Assembly (NCBI GenBank): GCA_030522415.1 | Contig: CM060107.1 | Location: 5,010,847-5,074,846 of the forward strand | From: Channallabes apus | Lineage: Eukaryota > Chordata > Actinopteri > Siluriformes > Clariidae | Reading direction: 5' to 3' | Length of the DNA: 64,000 nt | Shown: positions 20,413-32,826 of the stretch, in pieces | How the letters are laid out: every line of letters starts with the position of its first letter | Position numbering within the stretch: position 1 is the first letter of the stretch | The notes under the pieces: model-generated | The model's database searches: none | What the model was told of the DNA's origin: nothing | Seen by the model: the letters and a program-made list of their open reading frames with translations, nothing else | Made by a program: the position numbers and the translations under genes

Positions 20413-21867
20413 CATCTGTGATAATCTGCTGTCTAATTAAAGACTATTTTTTTGTTGTATATATTTCAACTCTATAGACACTGAATAAATTCACACCATC
20501 CAATAGGTGGCAGTAATACGATACTGTGCTGTAGTATGAAGTACACTCCTGTATTACTGTAGTTTACACCCTTACACATTCATATTCATTTTAATTTCTG
20601 CTGTCTGGGGTTTTGCAATGTCAGAAGGTTGTTGTGTGTGGAAAAAGCACATCATATGATATCAGGCACATGGAAAACACTTTTATTAGTTTCTCACTGA
20701 CAAAAAGAAGGAAATTTGTAATTATCAGCCATTGATAAGGAGATGAGACTAATCCTGGTCCCAGAGCATCTCTTACTTTTCACTAATGCTTGTGCAGTGG
20801 TTACTTTATCTCATCTATTTACATCATCATGGACTACATTATACTCAGTTAGCATTTGTGTGGTGATTACTGTATATGCTGACTTTATCCCCATTGGTTA
20901 TGAGATTAAGCCTTTGGTAAATATGAAAGTCGAACAGGTTCATAGAATTTGAGTTTTGAATGTGGCATGTTGATGTTATTGTTGGTAGGCTTGTTGATGA
21001 TCAATGCAAACCATTCTGACATGTTAAACCAGACTAGTGCAGGAATTAAGCAGGAATGTAATGCATGGCCCGGAGGGAGTCTCACCCCAGTGTACTGTAG
21101 AACCGCAACTGCTCGTGACTCATATACAGGGATCTCCTTAATGAGAGGTGACACGCCCTGCTGATTCATTTAATTATACAGCAGATTAAATGAGTGTTAA
21201 TAAGCTTCCAGGTAAATGAGCTTTGGGTTTCAAGTAAAAACATGCCCCATCTCTGAAAATATGTCAGCATGGGATTTTACAATCAAATCGTGTAAAAAGC
21301 ACCTACAGCACCAGCACGAGTCTCTACATTCATTTACTTCCTTAACTCCACATACACAATGTTTAATATACACTTTAATAGGTTGAACTGTTATTGTAAA
21401 TGATGAGTTTTTCTACATTCAAAGACTGATTGTAAACACTAGCCACACCCTTAACTTTGTACTTTACACTCCAACCACACTGTCGTGAGAAGGTCCTCGT
21501 GCTATCAGTAACAATAACACAAATTATTATACAGTATGTGTACTTTTTTTTAAAAGAAATATGTGTAAATAATTGTATTCACCTTGTTTGGTTCATTAAT
21601 TTGTCTTTATATAGTGTTTGTTAAGTTGGTTACTTACAGCTGGTCTGGTCTGTTCCAATTCGATACTGTCCAATCTGAATAGAGTGGTGTTTAATGATTT
21701 TGTTTACACTTTATATCTTGTGTTAGTTGGCTTTAGCATTAGTACTAGCCACAGTTTATGATTGTTTATTATGTTTGTTATATTTATTTATTTTTATACT
21801 CCACCTTTAATAACCAACAGTCTGTGCTTGCATCCCGTCTGTCCTCCACATATGACAAGCGAGTCTA
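20413..21867. other. No gene or repeat recognised
   Basis: About 1.45 kb between the minisatellite and the Tc1 element. It holds short open frames only, with no domain signature. Confidence 0.4.
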
Positions 21868-22545
21868 TACAGTGGCTTGCAAAAGTATTCGGCCCCTTGA
21901 ACTTTTCCACATTTTGTCACATTACAGCCACAAACATAAATCAATGATATTGGAATTCCACATGAAAGACCAATACAAAGTGGTGTACACGTGAGAAGTG
22001 GAACGAAAATCATACATGATTTCAAACATTTTTTACAAATAAATAACTGCAAAGTGGGGTGTGCGTAATTATTCAGCCCCCTTTGGTCTGAGTGCAGTCA
22101 GTTGCCCATAGACATTGCCTGATGAGTGCTAATGACTAAATAGAGTGCACCTGTGTGTAATCTAATGTCAGTACAAATACAGCTGCTCTGTGACGGCCTC
22201 AGAGGTTGTCTAAGAGAATATTGGGAGCAATAAAACCATGAAGTCCAAAGAACACACCAGACAGGTCAGGGATAAAGTTATTGAGAAATTTAAAGCAGGC
22301 TCAGGCTACAAAAAGATTTCCAAAGCCTTGAACATCCCACGGAGCCACTGTTCAAGCGATCATTCAGAAATGGAAGGAGTATGGCACAACTGTAAACTTA
22401 CCAAGACGAGGCCGTCCACCTAAACTCACAGGCCGAACAAGGAGAGCGCTGATCAGTAATGCAGCCAAGAGGCCCATGGTGACTCTGGACGAGCTGCAGA
22501 GATCTACAGCTCAGGTGGGGGAATCTGTCCATAGGACAACTATTA

Positions 22546-25500
22546 ATTTCAATTTTCAATTTCAATTTTATTTATATAGCGCTTTTAACAATGGTCATTG
22601 TCTCAAAGCAGCTTCACAAAAATTAAAGAAATTTAACAAAAAAAAAAAACTATATATAGAATAATTATATATAAAATAATAAATAAATAAATAAAATTAT
22701 AATAGAAAATAAATAAATAAAAACAAATAATAATAATAATTATAGAAAAGAAAATAATTGGAAGTGTGGATGTGTGAGAAAAATGTGCAGATAATAATGA
22801 GACGAATGAATGAAATTTCTCTGAAATTTCTCTGATGAGCAAGCCAAGGGTGACGGCGACGGTGGCAAGGAAAAACTCCCTGAGATGGCAATAGGAAGAA
22901 ACCTTGAGAGGAACCAGACTCAACAGGGAACCCATCCTCATTTGGGCGATAACAGATAGAAATGATATAACATCTTGTGTGTTGTGCAGGTGAAAATTCA
23001 ATATGACAGAAATTATTTAAATTGACATGAAGACCAGTTCAGCATAGGGACGAGTCAGTAGGTGCAGAGGGCAGATGAGGTCTGGATCACTGGAAGCACA
23101 GGAGCAGCATGTGTAGCTCCAACCATCATAAAGCTGAATCCAGCTGGAGCTGGTCCTTCTCTGGATGCCTCAGGAACCTCGCAGGGTCGGCCTTTGTCTA
23201 CTGAAGCTGGCAAAATCTCCCGATGCCTCGGGATGGGTAGAGAAATACAGAACAGATGGGGAGAATTAGCGTAGTTGCCATTCGGTATAGGTGTACTGGA
23301 GTATGAGTACTGGGATGAGTTATGTGTATGCCAGATTAAAAAGATGCGTCTTGAGTCTACTTTTGAACTGAGAAACCGTGTCTGCTCCCCGAACACTGTC
23401 TGGAAGGCTATTCCAAAGCTTTGGAGCTAAATATGAAAAAGCCCTACCCCCTTTTGTAGATTTTGAAATTCTGGGAACTACCAGAAGTCCGGAGTTTTGT
23501 GATCTTAAGGCGCGTGGTGGATTGTAGCATATCAGAAGACTGGTTAGGTATGTGGGAGCTAAACCATTTAAGGCCTTGTATGTAAGTAATACTATTTTGT
23601 AATTTATTCTAAACTGAACAGGTAGCCAGTGCAGGGATGATAATATTGGGGTTATATGATCATATTATCTGGATCTAGTGAGAACCCTGGCAGCTGCATT
23701 TTGGATTAACTGAAGCTTGTTTATTGAGGATGCAGGACAACCACCTAGTAATGCATTACAATAGTCCAGTCTGGAGGTCATGAATGCATGAACTAGTTTT
23801 TCTGCATCAGATACGGATAAGATGTTCCTAAGTTTAGCAATATTTCGAAGATGGAAAAAGGCTGTTTTTGTGATATTTGAAATGTGATTTTCAAAAGACA
23901 AGTTACTCTCTAATATTACGCCCAGGTCTTTTACTGCTGAGCTGGTAATAACAGTACATCCTTCTAAGCGCAAGCTGAATTTTGAAAGCTGTTGTGTGCT
24001 GGTTTATGGGCCAATAAGTAAAATCTCTGTCTTATCTGAATTTAATAAAAGAAAGTTATTGGTCATCCAATCTTTTATGTCCTGGACACACTCAGTTAAT
24101 CTAGACAGCTTAGGTATTTCGTCTGGTTTAGTTGAGATATATAATTGGGTATCATCAGCATAACAATGGAAACTAATCCCATGTCTTCTAATGATGTTAC
24201 CCAAGGGAAGCATGTATATTGAGAACAACAGAGGTCCTAAAACTGACCCTTGTGGGACCCCATATTTCACTGGCATTATACCAGACGGTTCTCCATTTAG
24301 ATCTACAAAATGGTAGCGATCAGACAGGTAAGATCTAAACCATTTTAATGCCTGTCCCTGAATACCTATATAATTTTGTAAGCGATCTATGAGAATATTA
24401 TGATCTATAGTGTCGAATGCAGCACTAAGATCAAGCAGGACTAGCAATGAGATGCAGCCTTGGTCTGAAGCTAAAAACAAGTCATTTGTAATCTTAACTA
24501 GTGCAGTTTCTGTGCTATGATGGGGCCTGAAACCTGACTGAAATTCTTCAAGGATGTTGTTATCCTGCAAGAATGTGCAAATTTGAGCTGATACTACTTT
24601 TTCTAGTATTTTTTATATGAACGGAAGGTTTGAAATCGGTCTGTAATTTTTTATTTCATTCGCGTCCAAATTAGATTTTTTAAGAAGCGGCTTAATAACT
24701 GCTAACTTGAAAGGTTTAGGGACGTGACCTAGATGTAATGAAGAATTTATAATGTTTAGAAGTGGCTCTCCAACCGTAAGCATCACTTCTTTTAAAAATC
24801 TGGTTGGGATTGGGTCTAACAGGCACGTTGTTGATTTAGCCGAGGTGATGAGTTTATACAGCTCTTCCTGTCCTATACCTGTAAAGCAGTGAAAATCTAA
24901 ATGTGAAGCTATAGGCTGAACTGGATCGTGAGATACTATTAGAGGTTGAACCTCCATTATTTTCTTCCTGATATTATTGATTTTTTCATTAAAGAAGTCC
25001 ATAAAGTCTTCACTTCTAAACTGTGATGGGATACTCTCTGCGGGCATCTTAGGTTTTGTTAGGCGAGCCACTGTACTAAATACGAACCTGGGATTGTTTT
25101 GGTTTCTTGCTATCAGTTGGCTAAGATGCTCGGTCCTAGCAGTTTTTAGAGCCTGTTTATAGCTGCACATACTGTCTTTATATGCAATTCGAAAGACTTC
25201 TAATTTAGTTTTCCTCCATTTTCGCTCGAGGTTACGGGTTGCTCTCTTTAGGGCGCGAGTATGACTGTTGTACCACGGTGCCAATGTTTTATCTCTGACT
25301 TTTTTTAATCTGATGGGAGCAACAGTGTCTAATGTACTGGTAAAAATAGTGCCTATGCTGCTAGTCACTTCATCTAGATCATCTGCATTTAGGGGTCTAA
25401 TAAGAAATTGGGACAGATCCGGCAGATTACTTGTGAATCTGTCTTTAGTGGTGGGATTCATATTTCTAACAGATTGATAGCGTGGGGAGACACAGCTAAT

Positions 25501-25576
25501 CTGTTCTACGGGTAGAGTATATGTCAGGAGGTGATGATCTGTGATATCATCACTTTGAGGTATGATCTCTATATTA
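22546..25576 (-). mobile_element. 5'-truncated L2/CR1 LINE, near-identical to the 57-kb copy
   Basis: The minus-strand 3' tail (AATAAAATTGAAATTGAAAA) lies at 22546. The 5' break corresponds to about position 59120 of the full-length copy. Coding differences are only about 1% (for example Ile/Met, Lys/Arg and Met/Val replacements), so both derive from a young family. Flanking TATTA at 22541-22545 and 25572-25576 may be a short target duplication. Confidence 0.85.
23665..25571 (-). pseudogene. L2 ORF2 pseudogene (C-terminal endonuclease edge and RT)
   Basis: Reads from [18 protein letters not shown] through the RT motifs [29 protein letters not shown] and YADDTQLY to [14 protein letters not shown]. 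Against the intact copy it carries three nonsense changes: TCA to TAA after NLPFI (near 24613), AAA to TAA after LLIGP (near 24004) and AAA to TAA after LTRSR (near 23665). The first two lie within the RT region and the third near the C terminus, so no functional RT is made. Confidence 0.85.
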
Positions 25577-25632
25577 GTCGTGCACGGCACAAAGTTGGCC
25601 TTTATGGAAGAGTGGCAAGAAGAAAGCCATTG

Positions 25633-26527
25633 TGTTACGACCCCCGGTCTAGGGTCAAGGGACGCAACAAAGAAAATAATACATTTATGATAAATAAATA
25701 ACCTTGCAATCAAGATTTCGTGCGTGATTTTTATTTTCACACACATGCACATACACACACAGGAAGTTCTGGGCTTCAGGATTGAGCCAAGGCCAAAACA
25801 ATAAACAACCCCCCCCCCCTCTATCTCCACCCTCAAACTAACTAAACTACCAAAAGGAAATTTAAATCAAAATACAAAAACTAAACTAACTTCCTAACTG
25901 TCAATACAAAAACAGGAGAAAACGGGGGACAACAAAAATGGCGCCCAACCCCTACTGCTTCCTTATAACTATATACAAAAAAAGAATAAACAATATATAT
26001 ATAATATTTACAATGAAAAAAAAAACTACAGTATATACAATAGCGGGAGGAACACTTCCATCCACGCTAACACAAAACAAGAAAGAAAACCAAAACAAAA
26101 GGGAAGGAGAGAGTGCAGGGCGCGAAACACAGGCTCTCTCTCCAACCAAACAAACAAACAATAACACACACACAGTCAATCATTCAATCACTCAATCACT
26201 CAATCACTCAATCAAACAATCACACTCCAACACTCCAACAACCAACCAATAACCAACAATCAACTTTTGAGCATGTAAGTCACACCAAATTATAAGTCGC
26301 GCACTTCCTGCTTCCACCCGCCAGCTTAAAAGGGCGCGCAGATCCACGGTCAGCCAATCGCGGCGCACGTCACGGCACGTTCCAATCGGGGCAGAGCCAC
26401 CTGTCAAAAGGAGAGCAAGAGAGAGAAAGGGGGGAGAGATCGCGCACGCGTCGCCACCCGCCGTCGCGCATGCGCACATACTTGCACTACACACACATAT
26501 ACGTGCACTACACCTCTGCACGTAACA
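25633..26527. mobile_element. Solo LTR (Gypsy-like), 895 bp
   Basis: Begins TGTTACGACCCCCGG and ends GCACGTAACA, with TG...CA termini and a short inverted TGTTACG. ATTG is duplicated at 25629-25632 and 26528-26531. Removing it restores continuous Tc1 sequence across GCCATTG/TTAACAG. There is no internal gag-pol, so this is a recombined solo LTR. Orientation is uncertain. It includes a GC-rich stretch (26320-26470) and a CAATCACT repeat patch near 26190. Confidence 0.85.
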
Positions 26528-27346
26528 ATTGTTAACAGAAAACCACAAGAAGTCCCGTTTGCACAGCAGACATGTGAAAGAAGGTGCCAAAATGCAAAAC
26601 GCTTTGTGTGGCGGAAAACTAACACTGCACATCACTCTGAACACACCATCCCCACTGTCAAATATGGTGGTGGCAGCATCATGCTCTGGGGGTGCTTCTC
26701 TTCAGCAGGGACAGGGAAGCTGGTCAGAGTTGATGGGAAGATGGATGGAGCCAAATACAGGGCAATCTTGGAAGAAAACCTCTTGGAGTCTGCAAAAGAC
26801 TTGAGACTGGGGCGGAGGTTCACCTTCCAGCAGGACAACGACCCTAAACATAAAGCCAGGGCAACAATGGAATGGTTTAAAACAAAACATATCCATGTGT
26901 TAGAATGGCCCAGTCAAAGTCCAGATCTAAATCCAATCGAGAATCTGTGGCAAGATCTGAAAACTGCTGTTCACAAACGCTGTCCATCTAATCTGACTGA
27001 GCTGGAGCTGTTTTGCAAAGAAGAATGGGCAACGATTTCAGTCTCTAGATGTGCAAAGCTGGTAGAGACATACCCTAAAAGACTGGCAGCTGGAATTGCA
27101 GCAAAAGGTGGTTCTACAAAGTATTGACTCAGGGGGCTGAATAATTACGCACACCACACTTTGCAGTTATTTATTAGTAAAAAATGTTTGGAATCATGTA
27201 TGATTTTCGTTCCTCTTCTCACGTGTACACCACTTTGTATTGGTCTTTCACGTGGAATTCCAATAAAATTGATTCATGTTTGTGGCTGTAATGTGACAAA
27301 ATGTGGAAAAGTTCAAGGGGGCCGAATACTTTTGCAAGACACTGTA

Positions 27347-30300
27347 TGAAACCTTTCAACCATAGTACCATTACACTGTGTATCTGAAATGTCACTCATT
27401 TTAAATATAAATGGTCTTAATTATGAATCTGAGTTTGGGTGTAATTATAAATGCTAAAACTAAATTTGAACAATTTGGTTTCCATTTTAGCAACGTGTCA
27501 CTGTTCTAAATTAAGGCTTGAGCTAAATAGACTTCTTAACATTTAAATGACTGAAATGAACAACTTTGTGGAAATTAGTAGTTCGTCTCTGACCATGTGA
27601 CCATTCAGTCCAAGAAATGTGTTCTGCTGTATAGGTCACGCCACAAACTACCCATATTACTGTATTAAAGTAAACATAAATGTACAGTATAATAAGAAAA
27701 CTATATAAAGTATTCAGATAAATATCAGTGCTGTGTCATTCATCGTCTCTATCAAAGTGAAAATCCTGGAACAGCTTTATCAGTTCTGTACCAGTATTTC
27801 AGTATGATATAATATATCAGTAGCATTAGAAGGAGGGAGATGGTATACTGTAGAATTAAAGTGACCTGGAGTAGCTGTGTACGCTGACTGCTTGACCACA
27901 GTTGCATTTGTCCACAGAAACACATATCAAAATCTTCTCCACTCTTACTAAACATGTAAATAAAGGGATTTCTACAATGGCAGATAAGATTTGTTACATT
28001 TATTTGACCTGATCTTCATTTACCCCATATTGGCTGAGTCTGTATCCAATGTAGCATCCGATCCCTGTTTTTGGCAAGATGTGAGTAAACGTAATGTTTT
28101 TTTTTTATTCCCACCTGTAGTTATATCTTGGCAGACGAGCTGGGACTGAGCTTAGAAGAGGATCTGTGATGGACCTGGGGCAGAACTTTAGAGGGCACTA
28201 TGGGCTCTTAGGGATACAGTAGATAACCTGACTGCCTGGGCTGGAGGGTCAGAGCTCAAGAGAGCAAGGCATTCTCAGGTGTTGGTGGCTTCCCATTGTA
28301 CAGTATCTGTTGCAGGTTTGGCAACTTTGAGCTAAGGTGTAAAGTCCATATCACAATTGGAGTCCTAATCACAAAGCCCACAAACAATCACAAAATGTTG
28401 TGTAGCACCAAGAAAGATAACATGACTGTGGTATTTGTTCACGAAGTTACAGCAAAGACCCATACTCCCCCCTGCCCCAGTTTAGCTAGGGTACTAGGGT
28501 AGCCCTCAGTACTCCAACCAGGGTGGGTGCAGAATCTTACTCTGTGGTGTATGAAGCCAACAACTGCAGGTTTTTAAACTGCTTATCACAGTACATGAGT
28601 AGTACAGCACACTCAGAGGAAAGCATTTGCATGAGTTATGATTGAGTGACCCATCACAATGGAGTCCTTCTTTCTCTTGCAGTCAGGAAAGTACAACTCA
28701 GAGAGAGAATGGAGAGGATCTTATTCCTGCAGGCCATTCAGGCCTGGACCTGAACAAAACCAAGATCTAAACAGATCAAGCTTTCCTTTTTCACATCATA
28801 CATCAGCAAGATGTTGCACAGAGAGCTTTTGCTGAATTGAAAATGCACAATTGAAAAGGCAGGTGTGCACAGCTTTATTTCCCCTTAATAAATTAAATCA
28901 TCATTTTAAAATAACCTAATTTCTCAGGTTATTTTTGTGTAATATAAAAATTAGTTTGATAATCTCTATCATATAAGTGTGACAATTATTTAAAAAAATA
29001 AATAAATAAAAATAACACTGCTGCTCCATCTTTTATTATTTCACACCCCTGTGTCTAATCACTCTGCTGCTGTCGTATCTGCCCAATAGTTCTATGCTGT
29101 TCTAAACTTTTATGCTTTATTACTTTTCACACTGTACACATTCATTCTTTAAACTCAATTTTAAACTTCTGCTTTAATTCTGCTGCATTTCATTTGATAA
29201 CTTAATTTTCAGTTAAAATTAAATTTTATTGCAAAATCTTTGGCTTAATTGGTCCATTTGAATTTGAATAATGCTGGAGTGCAAGGATGCAACACAAACC
29301 CTCCACACACACACACACACACACACACACAACCTGTTTCTGTTGTGCCACTCAAGCACTCAGAGAATTTTACTTTTGTAAAGCCACAATCCTGTTCATT
29401 ACAAATGGAAACTGGTAGTGAACAGAGACGGAGGCGATCAACAACAAAAACCACAATCACATGAATAATATACAGAGTCGGTAACAAACTCATTAAAGCA
29501 GAAGGACACAGTTTCATGAAAGTTAGTAAAATACTGCTGAAAATTCTTTGTTAGAAACATGAAACTTCAATTCAACATTTGAACAGTTAAAAATCTACAG
29601 TTAAAGACAATTGATTCCAAGATCAATAATCATAATGCTAGAACTAAAGGAGAGCTGATTTTCTGAACACTGCTTTAGCAGAATTTGGCATTACACGTCT
29701 AATTTTTAGTCTAAGTGTGACAACAGAGATAATCTACATTTTGTGTGTGTGTGTGTTGCACTGTAGGAATGCAGAACAGTCAGGAGATAAGTATCTGGAC
29801 TTCTATACTGTAAGTTCTTTCATTTTTTGTATTTGTTCCAGGACATGACCGGTGATCTGTCAGTGAGTTCCTTGTTCCTTATGCTAAAACTTACTGTAGT
29901 TTACTGATGATTAATGTTTAACCTTCACCAGGAAGAGATTTATAGTCCTAAGTTCACTTTATACACGAGGTACATTGCACTATTGTCATAAACTCGATAG
30001 GTTACAGTATGATGAACTACTTAGGGGCTCTAGAGTTTTAATATTTTTTCAACACAAACCATGGATGAACAATGGATGAGATGGTTTTTATTTAACGTAA
30101 TGTAGCACTAAGCATTTGGTTCTTTATTTGGTTTAGACAAAAATGCCAATTAGCTATACGTGTACCAAATGAATATCAAAGTCCTAGTAGTTATCAGTCC
30201 TGTAGTAGATAACAGATACAGATAGCAGAGTTCCGTCCTAGTTGGTTGGACTCTCCGTCTCCACTCACAATGCCTTTTTGCTTATTCACTGTCTGTTGTG

Positions 30301-31138
30301 GAATTTTTGATGATTAATAATGACTCATTATATAATTATTGCTCTGTGTTAGCAATAACACACATGCCTACTAGTGTGCCCAAACTACTTTTCTGTGTAT
30401 TACTCCTATTATTTTTTATTTTCATGTATTTGTAAATAAAACCATAAATACATATGCAGAATGATTGATTATTAATAGTCTCTCTCTCTCCCTCCCTACA
30501 GTACATCCATAGAGCGATTGTTTTACTTCTGGATGAGACAGACTAGCAGGATTTAAACCAGTTCATGCTCCTCCTCACCTGATAGTCCACACCCCGTGCC
30601 TCATAGGCATACTGTAGGAGGAGAAAGAACATTACCAGAACAACGCTTTTGAGACAAGCTGCTGTGGAATGAAAGCAGGTAAAACTATTGTAGTTTAAAA
30701 TTATTCGCTAAATTCTAACAGGTTATTATCCTTAGAAAATATTTTAATTGAGAAATCAAATCGGCATCACTGAATTTTATAGCTGTTATGAGATTTAGAC
30801 TTTTTAAACACCATATGATATTATTATTATATTATGGGATAGCTTTGGGAACCTGCATTAACTAAGGTACTGTACTGTATTTGGTAAGGTAAGGAGTAAT
30901 TATTTATGCTTGTGGCATACAGGTTTTATTATATGCAAGTAAGGTTAATATCAGACCAAGTGATAATACTATTCTGCACAAATATGCAAATTCCTAAAAC
31001 TTGCAGGGAGATTGGCAGGAAGTTTGCTAGGGTGCAGCAAGGCTCCTGTCTGCTCGAGGGGCGCTACTGTACTGTATATCATCTCTGATCTCAGGCTTCC
31101 TAACTGGGATATGCAAAAAAAAAAAAAAAAAATATATA
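27347..31138. other. No gene recognised; microsatellites only
   Basis: About 3.8 kb. It contains a (CA)n run at about 29305-29331 and short (GT)n near 29742. A 67-codon minus open frame at 27752-27955 has a hydrophobic stretch (LILQYTISLLLMLLIYYI) but no splice or start support. A pyrimidine-tract/AG at 30500 and a GTAAAA at 30680 could bound a 5' UTR exon of the downstream plus-strand gene (speculative). Confidence 0.4.
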
Positions 31139-31142
31139 TATA

Positions 31143-32760
31143 CAGTGGTGTGAAAAACTATTTGCCCCCTTCCTGATTTCTTATTCTTTTGCATGTTTGT
31201 CACACTTAAATGTTTCTGCTCATCAAAAACCGTTAACTATTAGTCAAAGATAACATAATTGAACACAAAATGCAGTTTTTAAATGAAGGTTTACGTTATT
31301 AAGGGAGAAAAAAAAACTCCAAATCTACATGGCCCTGTGTGAAAAAGTGATTGCCCCCCTTGTTAAAAAATAACTTAACTGTGGATTATCACACCTGAGT
31401 TCAATTTCTGTAGTCACCCCCAGGCCTGATTACTGCCACACCTGTTTCAATCAAGAAATCACTTAAATAGGAGCTACCTGACACAGAGAAGTAGACCAAA
31501 AGCACCTCAAAAGCTAGACATCATGCCAAGATCCAAAGAAATTCAGGAACAAATGAGAACAAAAGTAATTGAGATCTATCAGTCTGGTAAAGGTTATAAA
31601 GCCATTTCTAAAGCTTTGGGACTCCAGCGAACCACAGTGAGAGCCATTATCCACAAATGGCAAAAACATGGAACAGTGGTGAACCTTCCCAGGAGTGGCC
31701 GGCCGACCAAAATTACCCCAAGAGTGCAGAGACAACTCATCCGAGAGGCCACAAAAGACCCCAGGACAACATCTAAAGAACTGCAGGCCTCACTTGCCTC
31801 AATTAAGGTCAGTGTTCACGACTCCACCATAAGAAAGAGACTGGGCAAAAACGGCCTGCATGGCAGATTTCCAAGGCGCAAACCACTTTTAAGCAAAAGA
31901 ACATTAAGGCTCGTCTCAATTTTGCTAAAAAAACATCTCAATGATTGCCAAGACTTTTGGGAAAATACCTTGTGGACCGACGAGACAAAAGTTGAACTTT
32001 TTGGAAGGTGCGTGTCCCGTTACATCTGGCGTAAAAGTAACACAGCATTTCAGAAAAAGAACATCATACCAACAGTAAAATATGGTGGTGGTAGTGTGAT
32101 GGTCTGGGGTTGTTTTGCTGCTTCAGGACCTGGAAGGCTTGCTGTGATAGATGGAACCATGAATTCTACTGTCTACCAAAAAATCCTGAAGGAGAATGTC
32201 CGGCCATCTGTTCGTCAACTCAAGCTGAAGCGATCTTGGGTGCTGCAGCAGGACAATGACCCAAAACACACCAGCAAATCCACCCCTGAATGGCTGAAGA
32301 AAAACAAAATGAAGACTTTGGAGCGGCCTAGTCAAAGTCCTGACCTGAATCCTATTGAGATGTTGTGGCATGACCTTAAAAAGGCGGTTCATGCTAGAAA
32401 ACCCTCAAATAAAGCTGATTTACAACAATTCTGCAAAGATGAGTGGGCCAAAATTCCTCCAGAGCGCTGTAAAAGACTCGTTGCAAGTTATCGCAAACGC
32501 TTGATTGCAGTTATTGCTGCTAAGGGTGGCCCAACCAGTTATTAGGTTCAGGGGGCAATTACTTTTTCACACAGGGCCATGTAGGTTTGGATTTTTTTTC
32601 TCCCTAAATAATAAAACCCCTCATTTAAAAGCTGCATTTTGTGTTTACTTGTGTTATCTTTGACTAATAGTTAAATGTGTTTAATGATCAGAAACATTTT
32701 GTGTGACAAACATGCAAAAGAATAAGAAATCAGGAGGGGGGCAAATAGTTTTTCACACCA

Positions 32761-32763
<3 letters not shown>
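31143..32763 (+). mobile_element. Apparently intact Tc1/mariner transposon, 1621 bp
   Basis: TA lies on both sides (31141-31142 and 32764-32765). Inverted repeats of about 210 bp begin CAGTGGTGTGAAAAACTATT. Inner direct repeats of similar sequence (GTGTGAAAAAGTGATTGCCC near 31340 and its complement near 32560) give the IR/DR arrangement known from Sleeping Beauty-type elements. One uninterrupted transposase gene lies between them. The target was a TA-rich tract: the right flank is a long (TA)n. Confidence 0.92.
31523..32545 (+). CDS. Tc1 transposase, intact
   Basis: 340-residue cut-and-paste DDE transposase that binds the element ends and inserts at TA. The N-terminal paired-like helix-turn-helix domains (about residues 1-110) contain IYQSGKGYKAISKALGL and TVRAIIHKWQ, with GRPTK (the GRRR-like hinge) between the two halves. 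The catalytic domain shows WTDETK (Asp153), QQDNDPKH (Asp244) and NPIEMLW (Glu279), and the Gly-rich KYGGGSVMVWGCF box. The length and all three catalytic positions coincide with those of Sleeping Beauty transposase (family knowledge). There are no internal stops. The start ATG at 31523 has the in-frame sequence MPRSKEIQ typical of the family. The host range of activity cannot be judged from sequence. Confidence 0.93.
   Translation: MPRSKEIQEQMRTKVIEIYQSGKGYKAISKALGLQRTTVRAIIHKWQKHGTVVNLPRSGRPTKITPRVQRQLIREATKDPRTTSKELQASLASIKVSVHDSTIRKRLGKNGLHGRFPRRKPLLSKRTLRLVSILLKKHLNDCQDFWENTLWTDETKVELFGRCVSRYIWRKSNTAFQKKNIIPTVKYGGGSVMVWGCFAASGPGRLAVIDGTMNSTVYQKILKENVRPSVRQLKLKRSWVLQQDNDPKHTSKSTPEWLKKNKMKTLERPSQSPDLNPIEMLWHDLKKAVHARKPSNKADLQQFCKDEWAKIPPERCKRLVASYRKRLIAVIAAKGGPTSY

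Positions 32764-32821
<58 letters not shown>
32764..32821. repeat. (TA)n microsatellite
   Basis: About 29 TA units immediately right of the Tc1 element. A short ATATATATAT tract flanks the left end, so the transposon entered a TA microsatellite. Confidence 0.95.

Positions 32822-32826
<5 letters not shown>

Larger units (their letters stand above)
22238..27127 (+). pseudogene. Tc1 transposase pseudogene in three pieces
   Basis: The N-terminal part at 22238-22540 starts MKSKEHTRQVRDKVIEKF with the paired-like DNA-binding region, and shifts frame after ISKALNIPRS. A middle piece of about 55 bp lies at 25577-25632 between the two insertions. The C-terminal part at 26532-27127 includes IPTVKYGGGSIMLWGCFSSA, then QQDNDPKHKA (second catalytic Asp) and SPDLNPIENLW (catalytic Glu), ending AAKGGSTKY. 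The pieces join in the order expected for a Tc1 protein once the two insertions are removed, but the frameshift shows the gene is dead. Confidence 0.8.
21870..27344 (+). mobile_element. Tc1/mariner element split by L2 and solo-LTR insertions
   Basis: Inverted repeats of about 213 bp lie at 21870-22082 and 27131-27344. Both ends read CAGTG..TTGCAAAAGTATTC (the right end as its complement) and abut TA. Inner GCAAAGT..GGTGTGCGTAATTATTCAG repeats suggest the IR/DR layout. The transposase gene is interrupted at 22546-25576 by L2 and at 25633-26527 by a solo LTR. It is a different Tc1 subfamily from the element at 31143. Confidence 0.88.

Noticed and set aside
20255..20440. 61-codon repeat-containing open frame
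   Set aside because: Generated by the 24-bp AT minisatellite.
26204..26644. 146-codon minus frame across the solo LTR edge
   Set aside because: It crosses the LTR/Tc1 boundary, so it cannot be an ancestral gene.
27752..27955. Small membrane protein candidate
   Set aside because: A hydrophobic stretch alone, with no splice sites, paralogue or supporting context.
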